Assembly: GCA_033239525.1 (NCBI GenBank) | Contig: BSYO01000019.1 | Location: 9,964,592-10,028,591, forward strand | Reading direction: 5' to 3' | Length of the DNA: 64,000 nucleotides | From: Nepenthes gracilis | Lineage: Eukaryota; Streptophyta; Magnoliopsida; Caryophyllales; Nepenthaceae | In this document: positions 21,496 to 33,700 of the stretch, piece after piece | How the letters are laid out: every line of letters starts with the position of its first letter | Position numbering within the stretch: position 1 is the stretch's first letter | Notes under the pieces: model-generated | What the model saw: the letters and a program-made list of their open reading frames with translations, nothing else | Told to the model about the DNA's origin: nothing | Databases searched by the model: none | Program-made: the position numbers and the translations under genes

Positions 21496-22620
21496 CAGCC
21501 GCCTTGAAATGTCGGGTTTCTGGAGAATGTTCTTTAGGGGTTGGTCAGTAAGGACTACTATGCGGTGCGCCTGAAAGTATGGTATTAACTTTTATGTGGA
21601 GAATATTAGTGCTAAGGCCAGTTTTTCTGTGCATGAGTAGAGCATTTTGGGTTCGGTCAGCGTTTTACTCACGTAGTAGACCGGCCGTTGGGTGTCGAAA
21701 TCCTGACATACGAGGACGGAGTTGAGGGATACCTCTGACACCGCCAAGTAGAGATACAGCTCTTTCCCGCCCTTAAGCGATGCCAACAGTGATGAGCTGG
21801 TTAGGTACTACTTCAATTCATTGAAGGCTGTCTGGCAGTCTACTGTCCAATAAAATCCATTGGATTTTGTCCCTCTTAGGGCCTTAAAGAAGGGTTGGTA
21901 CTTGTCACCAGATTTCGCGAAGAAGCAGGACAACACTGCTAGTAGTCCAGTCAATCACTAGACGTCCTTTATGCTCCGCCAGGGAGCCATATCTGCGAGG
22001 GCCTTAATCTTCTCTGGGTTTGCCTCAATCCCCCGTTGGTAGACGATGAAACCCAAAAATTTACCAGAGGCTATCCTGAAGACACACTTAGCCGGGTTCA
22101 GCTTCATGTGATGCTTGCGGAGCACCTCAAACGACTCTGTCAGGTTGCGGATGTGGTCGCAGGTGACTCTGCTCTTGACGAGCATGTCGTCGACGTAGAC
22201 CACCATGTTGCGACCAATCTGTTTTTCGAGCATCTTGTTCACCAGTCATTGATAAGTTGCTCAAACATTTTTAGTCTGAAGGGTATCACTTTGTAGCAGT
22301 AGGTGTCCTGATCCGTCATGAACGAGGTGCTCTCCTTGTCTTCTAGACTCATTCGGATCTGGTTGTAACCCGAATAGGTGTCCATGAAACTTAGTAGCTC
22401 ATGTCTGATCGTCGAGTCAACCAGCAGGTCGATCCTGGCCAAGGGAAAGCTGCCCTTTGGGCAGGCTTTATTTATGTCGATGAAATCGACGCACATCCGT
22501 CATTTCCCATTACTTTTCTTCACCAGGACGACGTTAGAGAGTTAATCCGGGTAGTAGACTTCTCTAATAAATCCTACGTCCAACAGTTTCTTCACCTCCT
22601 CCCGGATGGCGATCAACTTT
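21496..22620 (-). pseudogene. Reverse transcriptase and RNase H of the Tat-lineage element
   Basis: The RT has MCVDFIDINKACPKGSFPLA near 22,440-22,496, FMDTYSGYNQI next, and the catalytic YVDD box in VVYVDDMLVKS at about 22,175-22,205. RNase H sequence follows toward 21,592 (YYVSKTLTEPKMLYSCTEKL). Frames are separated by stops near 21,590, 21,790, 21,957 and 22,240. The catalytic YVDD is intact even though the ORF is not. Confidence 0.88.
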
Positions 22621-23399
22621 TCTACGGAGTTGTTCCTCCTCTTCTGCCTGATGGGCTTCCGATCAGGATCAAGCCCCAACTTGTGGACTATCACCTCAAC
22701 TGAAATCCCAGGCATGTCTGTTGGAGTCCACGTGAAAATATTAGCGTTCCGTCGTAAGAACACGATCATTTCATCATGCAGTGTTCCGACGAGTGAGCCG
22801 CCGATCTGTACACACCTTTCTGGTTCCTCTGGGTTTAGTGAGACAAGATCTGTGGCTTCGCCAGACTGCACTTGCTGTAGGATTGTCTCTTCTCGATGAT
22901 CGAGTTTTCCAATCATTCTAGTGCTGCCACTAGAGGTAATTTGGGACATGTAGCATGTCCACCCAGTAACTTGGTCGCCTAACACCTTTCTTACACCGTA
23001 AGGCGTTGGAAACTTTATCTTTAGGTGTGAAATTGAGGTGACCGCCTCAAATGCTGTTAGGCACGGCCTGCTTAGTATAGCGTTGTAAACAGATGGCAGG
23101 TCGACCACCAAGAAGGTGAGCGTACGACTTGCTATTTTTGGATATGTGCCCAGGGTGACCTCCAGTTGGATTGTCCCTTGGACGGACACCGGCTCATTGT
23201 CAAGGCCATACAATGGGCCCTTGGTAGGTTTTAATCGGTTCTTTTTTAAGCCTAATTTAAAGAAAGCATCCAAGTAAAGTAAGTCCTTTAAGCTACCATT
23301 ATCAATAAATACTCGCTTCAACTGGTAGTCTATACTACTGTCTGAAATGAGCGCGGATACAACAAGGGGGTCAGCATAGGGGGACATTACATGAGTCAA
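22621..23399 (-). pseudogene. Protease region of the Tat-lineage element
   Basis: This is part of a 285-codon open stretch at 22,542-23,399, the longest surviving frame of the element. VFIDNGSLKDLLYLDAFFKL is the aspartic protease active site, with DNGS where DxGS or DTGA is expected. YNAILSRPCLTAFEAV matches the protease C-terminal ILGRPWL-type motif. The linker toward RT includes WTPTDMPGIS, as usual in Gypsy elements. Confidence 0.87.
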
Positions 23400-24980
23400 G
23401 TTATCATCACTAAAACTAATTATGTTGTCCGTCGTGTGCTACTTCCTCCCAATTTGCTGCTCCTTGTTGTCAGTTGAGTTTTTGACAGGTCGGGTGGTGA
23501 TCATATTGACTACCCCTATCGCAATCCGATTTCGAGAAGGAGACGACTCCTGCCCTTCTTCGCCGGCTGCTCTAGAACACTGCCTAGGGCCCTTGACAAA
23601 CTTGGTGAGGTTGCCCCTGCGAATCAACTTCTCAATTTTCCTGTACAATGTCTTACAGTCTTCAGTAGAATGTCCAGCAGAGTGGTAAAAATCACAATAT
23701 TTTGACTAGTTTTCGGTGTCCTTCTTCAATGATTGTGGCCACTTCAGGAATTGTTTCCTGCGGATCTGCATAAGGACATTTGAGTTCGTGTCCGTCAGGC
23801 GCGTAAAGTTAATGGGCCCATAACCTCTGTGTTCTGGTGGCCCAATTTTGTGCTGCTATCGGCGGGAGTAATCACTGCCGCTGTATTTTCTTTTTCCCTC
23901 TCCAAGGAATGGGCGAGGCTGGTCTGGCACGTCTGGGCGTTTAGCTTCGTTGGCTTCCTTTGCCACTGCATAAGTTCGGGTGATTGATTCTGCCTCCCAG
24001 AAGGTCTGGGGGTTCTTGTAGGCCAAGTCTGAAGAAGTCCCCGTAGGTCAGCGCAGAGATGAAACTACCTAACTTCATCTCTTCCGTGATCCGTGGAATA
24101 CGCTTGGTCTCCGTCATGAAACGGTCCATGAATCTTTGTGGGTTCTCCCCTGGCTTCTACTTGATGTGGGAGAGATGGCACGACTGCTTCTCTTCCCATC
24201 GGCTCGAGGCGTACTGAGCTAGAAAGATGTCGGTAAGCTCCTTAAAGCTTGGAATAGAGTCTAAAGGGAGGTGATGGAACCAAATGCGAGCATATCTCTT
24301 CAGCGTGAGTGGAAAGCAGTGGCACATTGCTGAGTCTTCAAACCCTTGAGACTCAGATGGGTGTGGAAGTGATCCAGATGGTTAACTGGATCACTGCTCT
24401 CATTGTATGAGTCAAGGGAAGGCATCTTGAACTTGGTGGGCAGTGGACGAGTTAAGATCTCCGCTGTGAAGGGAGATCGGTCAAAGTCAACAACGTGCTC
24501 ATCGTCCTTGAACATGCGGTTCCAAATCTTTTTCACCCGTGGATCAGCGTGAGCAGCGTTCGCAAATCTCTTAGAGTTGAGGTAAGCCCTCAACTCTGTT
24601 TTGTCCCTGAAGGGTCTAGTAGCCGGCCAGCTACTGCATCCAGTGGATCCAACAGTCCTGGAGGCTCGCTCCTAGACTGAGTTTTCATTCTCCGCTTGAC
24701 AGTATCAGAGGTTTCTTCTTTCCGGACTTTCTTCTAGCGTTGCGCTCCTAGAGCGCTCTTCAAGCCTGTTTTGGCCTGGAGTGCACGAAGAGGCTGGGAT
24801 CTGATCGTTTGTCAGCCTCCTAGGCCTTTTGGCCGGTTTCTTTTTCCTCGGGCCACCTTTTCTGATGGCCGGTACAAAGACGTGAGTGCAGGCGGAGCCC
24901 CCTGCTGTGGCTGTTTCTTTTCGAGAGTAGAGTATTTGGAGCAGACGGTTGTTGGTCTGCATCTACTCCATCAGTTGTTG
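23400..24980 (-). pseudogene. gag of the Tat-lineage element
   Basis: Decayed minus-strand segments are 24,705-24,962 (basic, with GGPRKKKPAKRPRRLTND), 24,300-24,593 (FKMPSLDSYNESSDPVNHLD, the typical start of the retrotransposon gag domain), 23,941-24,129 (SFISALTYGDFFRLGLQEPP, the gag domain end) and 23,439-23,648. Stops separate the pieces. It would form the particle that packages element RNA. Confidence 0.82.
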
Positions 24981-25069
24981 AAAGAAAGGTGCAGGCACTC
25001 CGCTTGTCGTCCCGTTGACCAGGGTATCAGCAGTATGTTCTGGGGGAGTGTGGTTTGCATTTCGTATGC

Positions 25070-25090
25070 GCTTTCCACAAATGGCGCCAA
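25070..25090 (-). other. Primer-binding site of the Tat-lineage element
   Basis: Read on the minus strand, the bases right after the 5' LTR are TTGGCGCCATTTGTGG. TGGCGCC complements the 3' end of a tRNA and is a common primer-binding site in plant Gypsy elements. The exact tRNA is not assigned. Confidence 0.75.
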
Positions 25091-26148
25091 TGATGCATCA
25101 TTAGATCCAAACTTTGAACAGATTCAGGCTGGCCTGCTTGACTGGTTCCGCTCCGTTCATTCAAGTTGGGATCCTACACACCACTAAACAAACAGGAGGC
25201 CAGTGTGTCGGCGAAAAGTTATCTCATTGAAAATATTTTGATACTCAAGTCAGTAAGAAAGCCTTCAAAATCTGGGAAGGTACTGAGCACTAAAATTGAG
25301 AGGGTAAGAGAGAATGTGTCTGAAGGAAGTGTTTGGATGTCCAGATGAAAGAGATGTTTGGCCGTCTTTTGAACTTGGGACGGTGGGAAGGCTGTAAACG
25401 GCTATACGGAGCACGTTTGTATACCTTTGGATCTCTGAGTGTCAGCAGAGAGTGCCTGGGTATCAGAGAGCATTAGGTCTCTAAGAGAGAGAGAGGTTGA
25501 AAGCCTAGCAGAAAGCCTATCAGAAAAGCATGCCCAGGAATGAAAACCCTAGGGCTTATTTGAATGGTGGCAGGGTGATCTTTGCTAGTTGGAAGGTGTG
25601 ATCCTTGTGCCATTTTGGGCAACCTTCCTTCTGCAGGAAGGCGCAAGTTGCCTATCTTACTGAGATTGTTTCATTTCTTGGAAGTTAGTGGCTTTCCAAA
25701 CTGCTCACATTCCTTTCATACACTTTATCGTTGGAAAGCTCCAGTTGGCAGAAATTTAAAAAAATATGGTGTTTTCGTTATGGGAAGGACGCTGATTTTG
25801 TCAATATCATTTTTGTGTGTTAGCTAAGTTTATGAAAGGCATAAGTTAGGGAAAGAGCCGTTGCTACCCGCTTACTGGATCGTGGGCCTAAGTGGTCCAG
25901 ACTCATAGAAATCGTCATATTTTTGGGCCTGTTGTTACAGTAATTTCGGTCAACGCTTAAGTTGACCGTTCTGAGCTGAGTTGGCCGCCCACCTGTGCCT
26001 TAGTCGGTCAATGCTGGCGTTGACCGTTGGGCGCGCGTTTGGGCATTTTAGGATTTAGGCATTTACCTCCCCGTTGTGGCAAACGCTGAGTTAGGCCAGC
26101 CCAATGCGCTATTTCGCCTTCTTTGACTATTGAGCCAACCCAATTACA
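25091..26148 (-). repeat. 5' LTR of Tat-lineage Gypsy element
   Basis: About 1,058 bases, TG..CA bounded on the plus strand (TGATGCATCATTAGATCC to CCAATTACA). It pairs with 15,476-16,530. The followed flank is ATATA. Confidence 0.9.
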
Positions 26149-26309
26149 ATATACCATCAATATTGTTGTCCCAATAAACAAATAAAATAAAAATAAAAAT
26201 ATTAAATAAATAAAGAATAAAAAAGAGAGATCAAATCAGAAACATTTAATTTAATTCCTTGATAAAACATTGAGGAAAATTTATATTTGGTAATATTTAT
26301 ATTTTAAAT

Positions 26310-27363
26310 CTTACCAAATATAAATATATTTTTACAAAAAAAAATTATTACAAATAAAAACTGAAAAAAATTCAGAAAACAAAAAACGAAAACGAAAAAA
26401 ATAAGAAAAAAAATAAAAAAGGTAGCTGAATCACAACGGGAGAAAGAGGGAAGGAGAGAACGGCGACAACGACGACGACAACGATGGGGACAGCAATGGC
26501 TACAATAACAATGAGAACAGCGGCGCTATTTATCAAAATTAAGGAGAGAAGAGGAAGAGAGGAAAAGAGAGAGCGGCGTTAAATGGCAAATGGAGAAGAC
26601 AAAATAAACCCTAGAACAGCAAATGGAGAAGACTAAATAAGCCTAGGGTTTATTTCGTCTAGATAACATCTACAGCCGTTGGATAACTTTTTCATCCAAC
26701 GGCTACATATACCTCCTTTAAAAAAATTTTTTTTTTTATATAATGAAAACGGGGGTTGTTGGATTAAATCCAACGGCCTCCGTTGAGCGCTCCTTAGCCC
26801 CAAATTAATGACGGCCGATTGAAAAGTAAGGAGAAGAAGAGGGAATAGGTAGAGGAGAGAGAGTGTGAGGAAGGAAAAAGAAGTGAAACGTATCAAAGGA
26901 AAATGGGTTATCGCTGGAGATTTAGAGCACCGGTTGGAGACAGAGAGGACGGATACGAGCGCTGGACGTCGGAGATTTGGAGCGAAGTAGTGGAAAATAG
27001 CACAAATCAATGCCGGAGAGGAGAGGAGCCGGAAGTGAAGAGCAATTTTCTGAGGAAGAAAGAGGGAATGGAAAATTTAAAATTAGGGTTACTGTGCACT
27101 CATTTTGTTAGCTGTCAGATTAGGTGAAATGGACGGCCAAGATTTTGTCAGGAAAGAGTTAATCTCAACTGTGCAATTAATTTTAAAATCGAATGACTAT
27201 GATTATAAGACGGGTTAAATGCGCGTGGACCATTCTATTAAATTTAAAATCGGACGGTCTACGTTATATCATGTCTTAAATATGTATGGGCTGTCTGATC
27301 GTGATTGGACGACCCTGTTTGGGCAAAGGACGGTCCTTCACCTCTCTGGCGAAGGACGCCCCT
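26310..27363 (-). repeat. Right inverted arm and terminus of MULE-2-like element
   Basis: 26,310-27,020 is the inverse of 13,808-14,600. The arm then continues to about 27,363 with repeated GGACGGTC, CGTGGACC and AAATTTAAAATCGGACGG-type blocks, ending GGACGCCCCTGAG. Such alternating GGACGG blocks are usual in plant MULE terminal repeats, as in MULE-1. The two arms share no sequence with MULE-1 ends that I can see, so they are a different family. No transposase is visible between the arms. The assignment to MULEs is an inference from end structure. Confidence 0.7.
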
Positions 27364-27783
27364 GAGTCCCCTAATGGAGTGGTGGCTTTAGAAAAAGATA
27401 GTGTATAAAATTATATATTTTTACTAAAATTTGTAACAAAGAGATTTTATTCAAATTTTTACTTAAATATACATATATTTATAATTTGTATTTTTAAAAA
27501 GAATTTAATACCAACTTGTGTAAGTTGAATATTTAAAAAAATTAATACAAAATTATTTTAAAAAGTTTTATTTAATATTAAAAAAAAATCTGACAGCTCA
27601 AGAAATTGGATTTAGTAGATCCTCAGAGCGACGTTAGGGGAATCTCGTCGTCTGTTCTGTTTCTCCCGTCTCAGCAACCTGAAGAAGAATCCGGTTCGAA
27701 GACTTGAGTGTCAAGTCAAACACTGCATCATATCAGTAGGGCAATTTTTCCTGCGAAGCCCTCATACTCAGGGAATTCTGACT
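27364..27783 (+). promoter_or_regulatory. TOP3B upstream region and 5' UTR
   Basis: Between the MULE-2-like terminus and the TOP3B ATG are only about 420 bases. The first two-thirds are AT-rich (27,400-27,590). 27,590-27,783 is more mixed, contains pyrimidine stretches, and has no ATG before the true start, which fits a leader. I see no unambiguous TATA box. Confidence 0.5.
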
Positions 27784-30700
27784 ATGGTTCGAAAGGTGCT
27801 TATGGTGAGACAATCTTTCTCTGTTCTGGTTATGCTTCCTTTTCTTTATTTTGTCTTGCGGAATCAACTCATCAAACGCTGCTAAATTTTCCCAGGTTGC
27901 TGAGAAGCCCAGTATAGCTCTTTCTATTGCGACGGTTCTCTCCGGTGGTCAAGTACGTTTCCATTTTATTTCTTAAACCCTAGTCTATGCAATTTCTGAA
28001 AGCGCCTTTGTAGTTAGAATCCGAGAACCACTTTTATTTTTTTGTTTTTTTTTTTTGTTTTTCTTTTCCCGCTACATTCTAACACTATTTTGTGTCTCTA
28101 TACCTCTGTCTTAACTCGATTTGTGCTTCCATGGATTTCATTAAGTTGTTTGTGCTCTTTTAGTACAATCTCACTGTTTGTCTGTTTGGAAAATGCTTGA
28201 TGGGAACTCTCGAGAAAACGTGTTGACATTAGGGATAACATGATGTTTTGAATTTGTAGTTTTTTTTGTTGGCTGTTGGAGATTATGCATTGTTTATTCT
28301 GGTCATCGCATGTTGCCATTGGGATTAGAGAGTTGTCATGTAAACTACGATCAGTTTGGGTGGAAGATCTGATAGAAGTGTGTAAACTAAGAACAAATAC
28401 AAAGTTTTTGTTGGGAACAGTCTACCCGAACGCTGTGACACTCAAAGTCTATAAGAGTACTCATATCCGACAGTCTTTTTTAAATATCTAAATTCTACTA
28501 TTTATATCACTATAAATTTTTAGATCCGCTACTGTACATGGGACCCATCAGATTGTTTATGCTGACTGTCTATACCAATTAAATAATAGTTTTTAACATA
28601 TTTTAAAATTTATTAAAAAATATTTTTTTTCAACCTATTCCTCAACAGTCATATGCTTTTTTACTTTTTTTGATGATTAGATTCTGTTTGTCATATCATC
28701 TAACAACCACTGTTTTGTTATTTTTATTGAAATGGTTATATTTTATCTGCCTTATTATCCAACGGCTACATTACCTTTGTCTTTTTCTAATGGCTGTGTT
28801 CCTTTCGTCTTCTTTTAATGGCTATATTCCTTTTGTCTTTTCTAATGGTCATTTTTACCTATAAATATTAGACATATTATCTATGAGCTTCTTCATGTTA
28901 TCTCCAAACTTTTAGAGTAGCTCTCACCGTGTCTTTGAAACCTTCCGAGAGTTAACAATTTTTTTTTATGTCACTTTTGCAAGTGGAATGGCTATTGAGG
29001 AGACGTTGTGATAATCCTTGTGTATCAAGTTCCTCTAATTCAAGCTAAAATATGCTAGCATTGGCATTTAAGCAAGCAAGGTTAGTGATGGATCGTCCAA
29101 TACATACTTTTATGCCATGTAATCATTTCAAAGGACGTTAAAAGTTAGTCCAAGACAATTTCTCGGATAACCCAATGTATACGTATGAGCAATTTTGAAG
29201 GGGGATCTGCATGAGTCTTGATATATTCCTTCGGATTCACAGTGCTATTGAAGCTCAGAATGCTTACTTCCAGCTGTGGCCAAATACTGCTGGAAGGCCA
29301 TGCTTGTCCTCCCTCCAAAAGATTGCTACATCAGTTCGAATGCTAGCATATGGGGTACTTGGTGACTTGGTTGATGACTACTTCAGGATTATAGTTAACA
29401 TTGCATCCAAATGTATGAAGAGATTCTGTAAAGCTATGGTTGAGGTTTTAAGAGTTGAATACTTGAGGAGACCGACCCTTTTGACATAGAAACACTTCTT
29501 TGGATTAGAGATGATCGTGGATTTATAGGAATGTTGGGAAGCATTGATTGTATGCATTGGAGGTCGAAGGTAATATACTAGAATGGGCAAGCTAATATAC
29601 TGGACACACTCATGATACAGCTATGATACTAGAAGCGATGGTGTCTAGAGACCTTTGGATGTGACATGTTTTTTTGGATCACCTAGATCACTCAATGACA
29701 TTAACATTCTAGAGCAATCACATATCTTTCAAGACCTTTGCTTAGGTGATGCTCTTCCAGCCAACTACATAATAAATTGTGAGGTGTGACACGGGGTACT
29801 ATTTTGCAAATGGTATATATCCTTGATGGTGAACCTTCGTGAAATCAATATCACATCCACATTTGGCAAAGGAGAAGCACTTTGGAAAATGTCAGGAAGC
29901 AGTAAGGAAAGATATTAAACTAGATTTGGTGTTCTTCAAGCACATTTTGCCATTATTTGAGGGCCGTCAAGATATTATGACCCAATATCATGCTTATACG
30001 TATTATAATGTATAATATGATGGTTGATGATGGGTGTGACTTATATCAAATGTTTGAGAATAACCAGTATTGGTTTATTCGGGACAATCCTCTAGAGGAT
30101 ATGTCACATCAAAGGTCTATCATATAGTACACAAGTTTCATTGAAGCTTATCAAAGGCTTCGGAAAAGGGGGCATCATCGTTTGCTACACATAAACTTAA
30201 CAGAGCACCTATGAGCAATGTATGGAAATGAGCTTTTACAGAGCAATCTTGATCCACCATTTGAAAATTAATGGAGCACCTATTGATGAGTATTGGACCA
30301 TATGCGTGAAACTTGAAACTTGAAAAATTATTAGCTAATTCGTAATCTTCATCAAATAGAATTGTCAGCTAATAGATACAATTTCTTATACGGACAGTAT
30401 ACATTTTCTTATACTGTTTTGATCAAACAGCAAATAGATATTCTCAATCTTGATCCACCGTTTCAATCAAATTCTGAAGCACACAGAGGCAAAACATTTT
30501 GCTTGTTCTGTATTCCATGCATTGACGCAAGTAGAGCACTTATTCTCTGATTTCAATCAATCTCCATTCACCATTGATTTCAAACAGCAAATAGACCCAC
30601 TTATACTCTGACATTGATTCAAGTAGGCCCCAAATTTTTGCACGAACACTTGATCTTTTTCCATTGTTGTTCTAAAGCTCCAATTGATCTTTCCTTGAAG

Positions 30701-33700
30701 CGTTCTGTCTCAGCGTCAATGTAGTAGGTATGAATCTTACCCAAATAAGTCATTGGACATTGATCCATTGATGTTATTCCATCGTTGGTTGTATAGAGAT
30801 AAGCCTTAACCAATAACACATCCTTTTCATTTGTAAAATTTGACTCTTTTGCCCAGCCATTGACTTTTGGCTCACCAACAGTCAAATGTGGGTTTACATC
30901 TCTTTTGGCTCCATCCTTAGACAAATTCAGCATAAAAGCATAAGCGCGAAAATTTCATATTAGTTCAAGCAAAATCATCTAAGTGATTCAATTTGGAAGT
31001 TCTAGCCTGTCTGTTAGATAATTTATTTGCAGTCACAGTACTGCCACCCAGGAAAAGGCATTTTTTACTTTCTTTATTTCTTCTTTTTCATCTCTTTTAC
31101 ATCACCTGATCAGCTTGAATTATATCTTTTACATCTTTTTCTGTATTTTTTACGTTTTACTTAAATAGATCCTTCGTCACTTTTTATAGGTAAGAAAATG
31201 CCAAAAGCTTGCCACCAAAGTACAAATTCTAATCCAACTACCATCAATCCACAAAACAAAAGCATCATAAACAAATAAAACAAAAAAATACATCCTCTAA
31301 ATATACAAAATATGAAACAAAAACATCAGATTTTTTTTCAGTCATATATGTTTATCTCCTTTCTTTTGCTTCTCAGGGGCTTTTGACCCAGATTTTGGAC
31401 CCAAAAATAAAACAAATTTGTGGTTTTGGTTAGCAAAATTTTCAAACTGTGAATCATATAGCCCAGGTTGAACATGCACACAAATTTTATGATATTAATG
31501 AAGCAATTTCACGGTCAAAGATATTGTTCAATCAATTTTATGATATTATTCAGCCAAAGAATAAGAAAGAATTTGACTCAAGTGAGGAGACATATATAGG
31601 GTTCTGCAAAATCTATAATAATTAAATTTAGGTTCCCATTTGTGTTCTAAAAATCCACAACAATCAAAGAAATTGATTGAAAGCTGAAAGATGCAGAGTG
31701 ATGAGATACAGATGCAAGGAGTCTCTGAAAAAAATGGAGAGGCATATGAGCTATAGTGTGAGAGAGATGTGAGAAATATACCTATTGGTGCAAGGACTTG
31801 TGAATTAGAGTGGAGTTTGCGCTATGGTAGCGGCAACAATGACGTGGGCGTGAGAGATGACGAGGGGCGGGAGAGGAGAAGAGAAGAAGTGTGGAAGAGA
31901 GAAGAGAAGAGGCGCATGGGAGATATAGATGACGTCACGGGAAAAGAAGAAAAGTGGGTCACGAATTTATTTAGATGTGAGAACATTGGGTGTCTATATG
32001 TAGCCCTTGAGAGCATTGAGTCTGAAATTTAGACACTCCCCAAAAAAAAAAAATGGTCCAATGTGGTCATTTTTTGTGTTTGAGTGTTTCTATTTAGACT
32101 TAGATATTGATTTAGACAGCCTATTGCAAGTGCTCTGACAAATCTCAGCAAGGATGATTGCTGAACCATCTGAAATATTGAGGAATTCATAAATTAATCA
32201 TGCAGTAAAACAGATGCAAATTTTTTTTTTGTAGAAACCCTTTCCAGTATAAAGGGCAAAAACCACTTTCATTATTACGTAAGTTCGGTTATAATAAAAT
32301 CACAAAACATCTTCAATTTACCATAAAACGTTGGCAAATCGAGTAAAGAACAATAAGAGAGTTAACATAATGAAATCATCACTAAAAGTATTCTAAAAAA
32401 TAATTATGACAACATAATTATGATATTGAAGATAGAGATGTGATTAAACACCCCAGAATTAGCTAAATCTTCTCCCTCTATTCTTTTCTCTCTCAATTCG
32501 ATGTTCAAAATGTTTTGAATAATCACCTACAGTAACTACTCTAAAACAGAGCAAAAATGACTTAAAACGAGTATGGCATTCGGATGATGGCAATAGGTGT
32601 TCAAATGATGGAAGTTGGCATTCGAACGTTGGAAGTTGACGTTCTAACGTAGAGAGAAAAACTTAAGTTACCCACGCTCGTGTGCCCTTTGTATGCATAT
32701 CAGGTGTATTCATTCTATCTAATTTGTGTACATATGCCTATTATGCGTGTATTAGGTTTGCCGATTTTATTTAGTCTATGTGCATGTGTCCATTATGTGT
32801 GTATCAGGTGTGGACATCTTGATTTTCATGCATGTGCTTCTATCATGCATGTATCAAGTGTGGTTCAGCTACAACCAAAAAAATATATGTACAAATGGGC
32901 ATTGGACTCATAGGGGAGTGGCTCATCATAACAATTTCGTCTTTATGATCTTTGGGTCTAGGATCATCTTGACAATGTCTCCACATGCTTCAAGATTTCC
33001 TTTTTGCATATCTTTAGGCATCATATTTGACCTATTATCATCGCTCTTGATTTTATCATGCATTAACAACTCCACATCAAGAGCATTCCCCACCCAATGA
33101 TATCATACATATATATGGTTTGATTTGGAATGAAATAAAAAATTCTTGTAAGAACAAATGATGCTTTGATTATCATAAAGCAACATGCCATAGCTTTGCT
33201 TAAAGATGAGTATTGAATGAATTTCTTCATCCACAATATCTCCTCACTAGCTTCTGTTAGCGCAATGAGTTCGCCTTTGGTGGTAGAGAGTGCAAGACAA
33301 TTGTGCAGCTTCGATTGTTAAGATACAACTTATCTTGAAGGCTATAAATTATCTCAAGTTGACTTTCTGAGAATCAATGTAGCATGCCATGTTGGTAGCG
33401 ATAAATTGACCAAAATAGGCTTGTCATTGCCAAAGCATAAGCATACTATAAAAGTACCCGATATATACGTGAGAATCTACTTGATGGCGAACAATGCTCC
33501 TTTCTTTGATTTGAAAGGAATCGACTAACTTTTCCGAATATGTGAGTAATATCCAGCCACGTACATACTATTGCATACATTAAACTGCCCATTGCCAAAG
33601 CATAAAGGACTCGTTTCATGTCAGCTTTCTCATCCTTCATAGAAAGAATTTGCTAGGTGCTTGATTTGAAGTGATTGGCAAGAGGAGTACTATTTGGTTT

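Larger units (their letters stand above)
15476..26148 (-). mobile_element. Tat-lineage Ty3/Gypsy retrotransposon with antisense ORF
   Basis: Two LTRs of about 1,055 bases flank, in minus orientation, gag, protease, reverse transcriptase, RNase H, a second archaeal-type RNase H and integrase. A separate ORF on the opposite strand lies between integrase and the 3' LTR. Dual RNase H plus an antisense ORF is diagnostic of the plant Tat lineage (Retand, Grande and RIRE2 types). A primer-binding site beginning TTGGCGCC lies next to the 5' LTR. Every frame is broken by stops or frameshifts, and the LTRs have diverged, so this is an old, inactive copy. It is inserted inside the MULE-2-like element. 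Confidence 0.9.
28455..32135. mobile_element. PIF/Harbinger DNA transposon nested in the Copia LTR
   Basis: The element splits the LTR after CTATAA and before ACAAATCTC. Ends are imperfect inverted repeats: GAGTACTCATATCCGACAGT at the left and, reverse-complemented, GAGCACTTGCAATAGGCTGT at the right. The flanking triplets are TAA at left and TGA at right, a one-mismatch version of the 3-bp TAA/TTA duplication that this superfamily makes. It carries both genes expected in plant members, the DDE transposase and, on the other strand, a Myb/SANT-like protein. Confidence 0.9.

Noticed and set aside
31769..32032. Arg/Glu-rich frame at the right side of the Harbinger element
   Set aside because: Purine-rich low-complexity sequence; no conserved motif.
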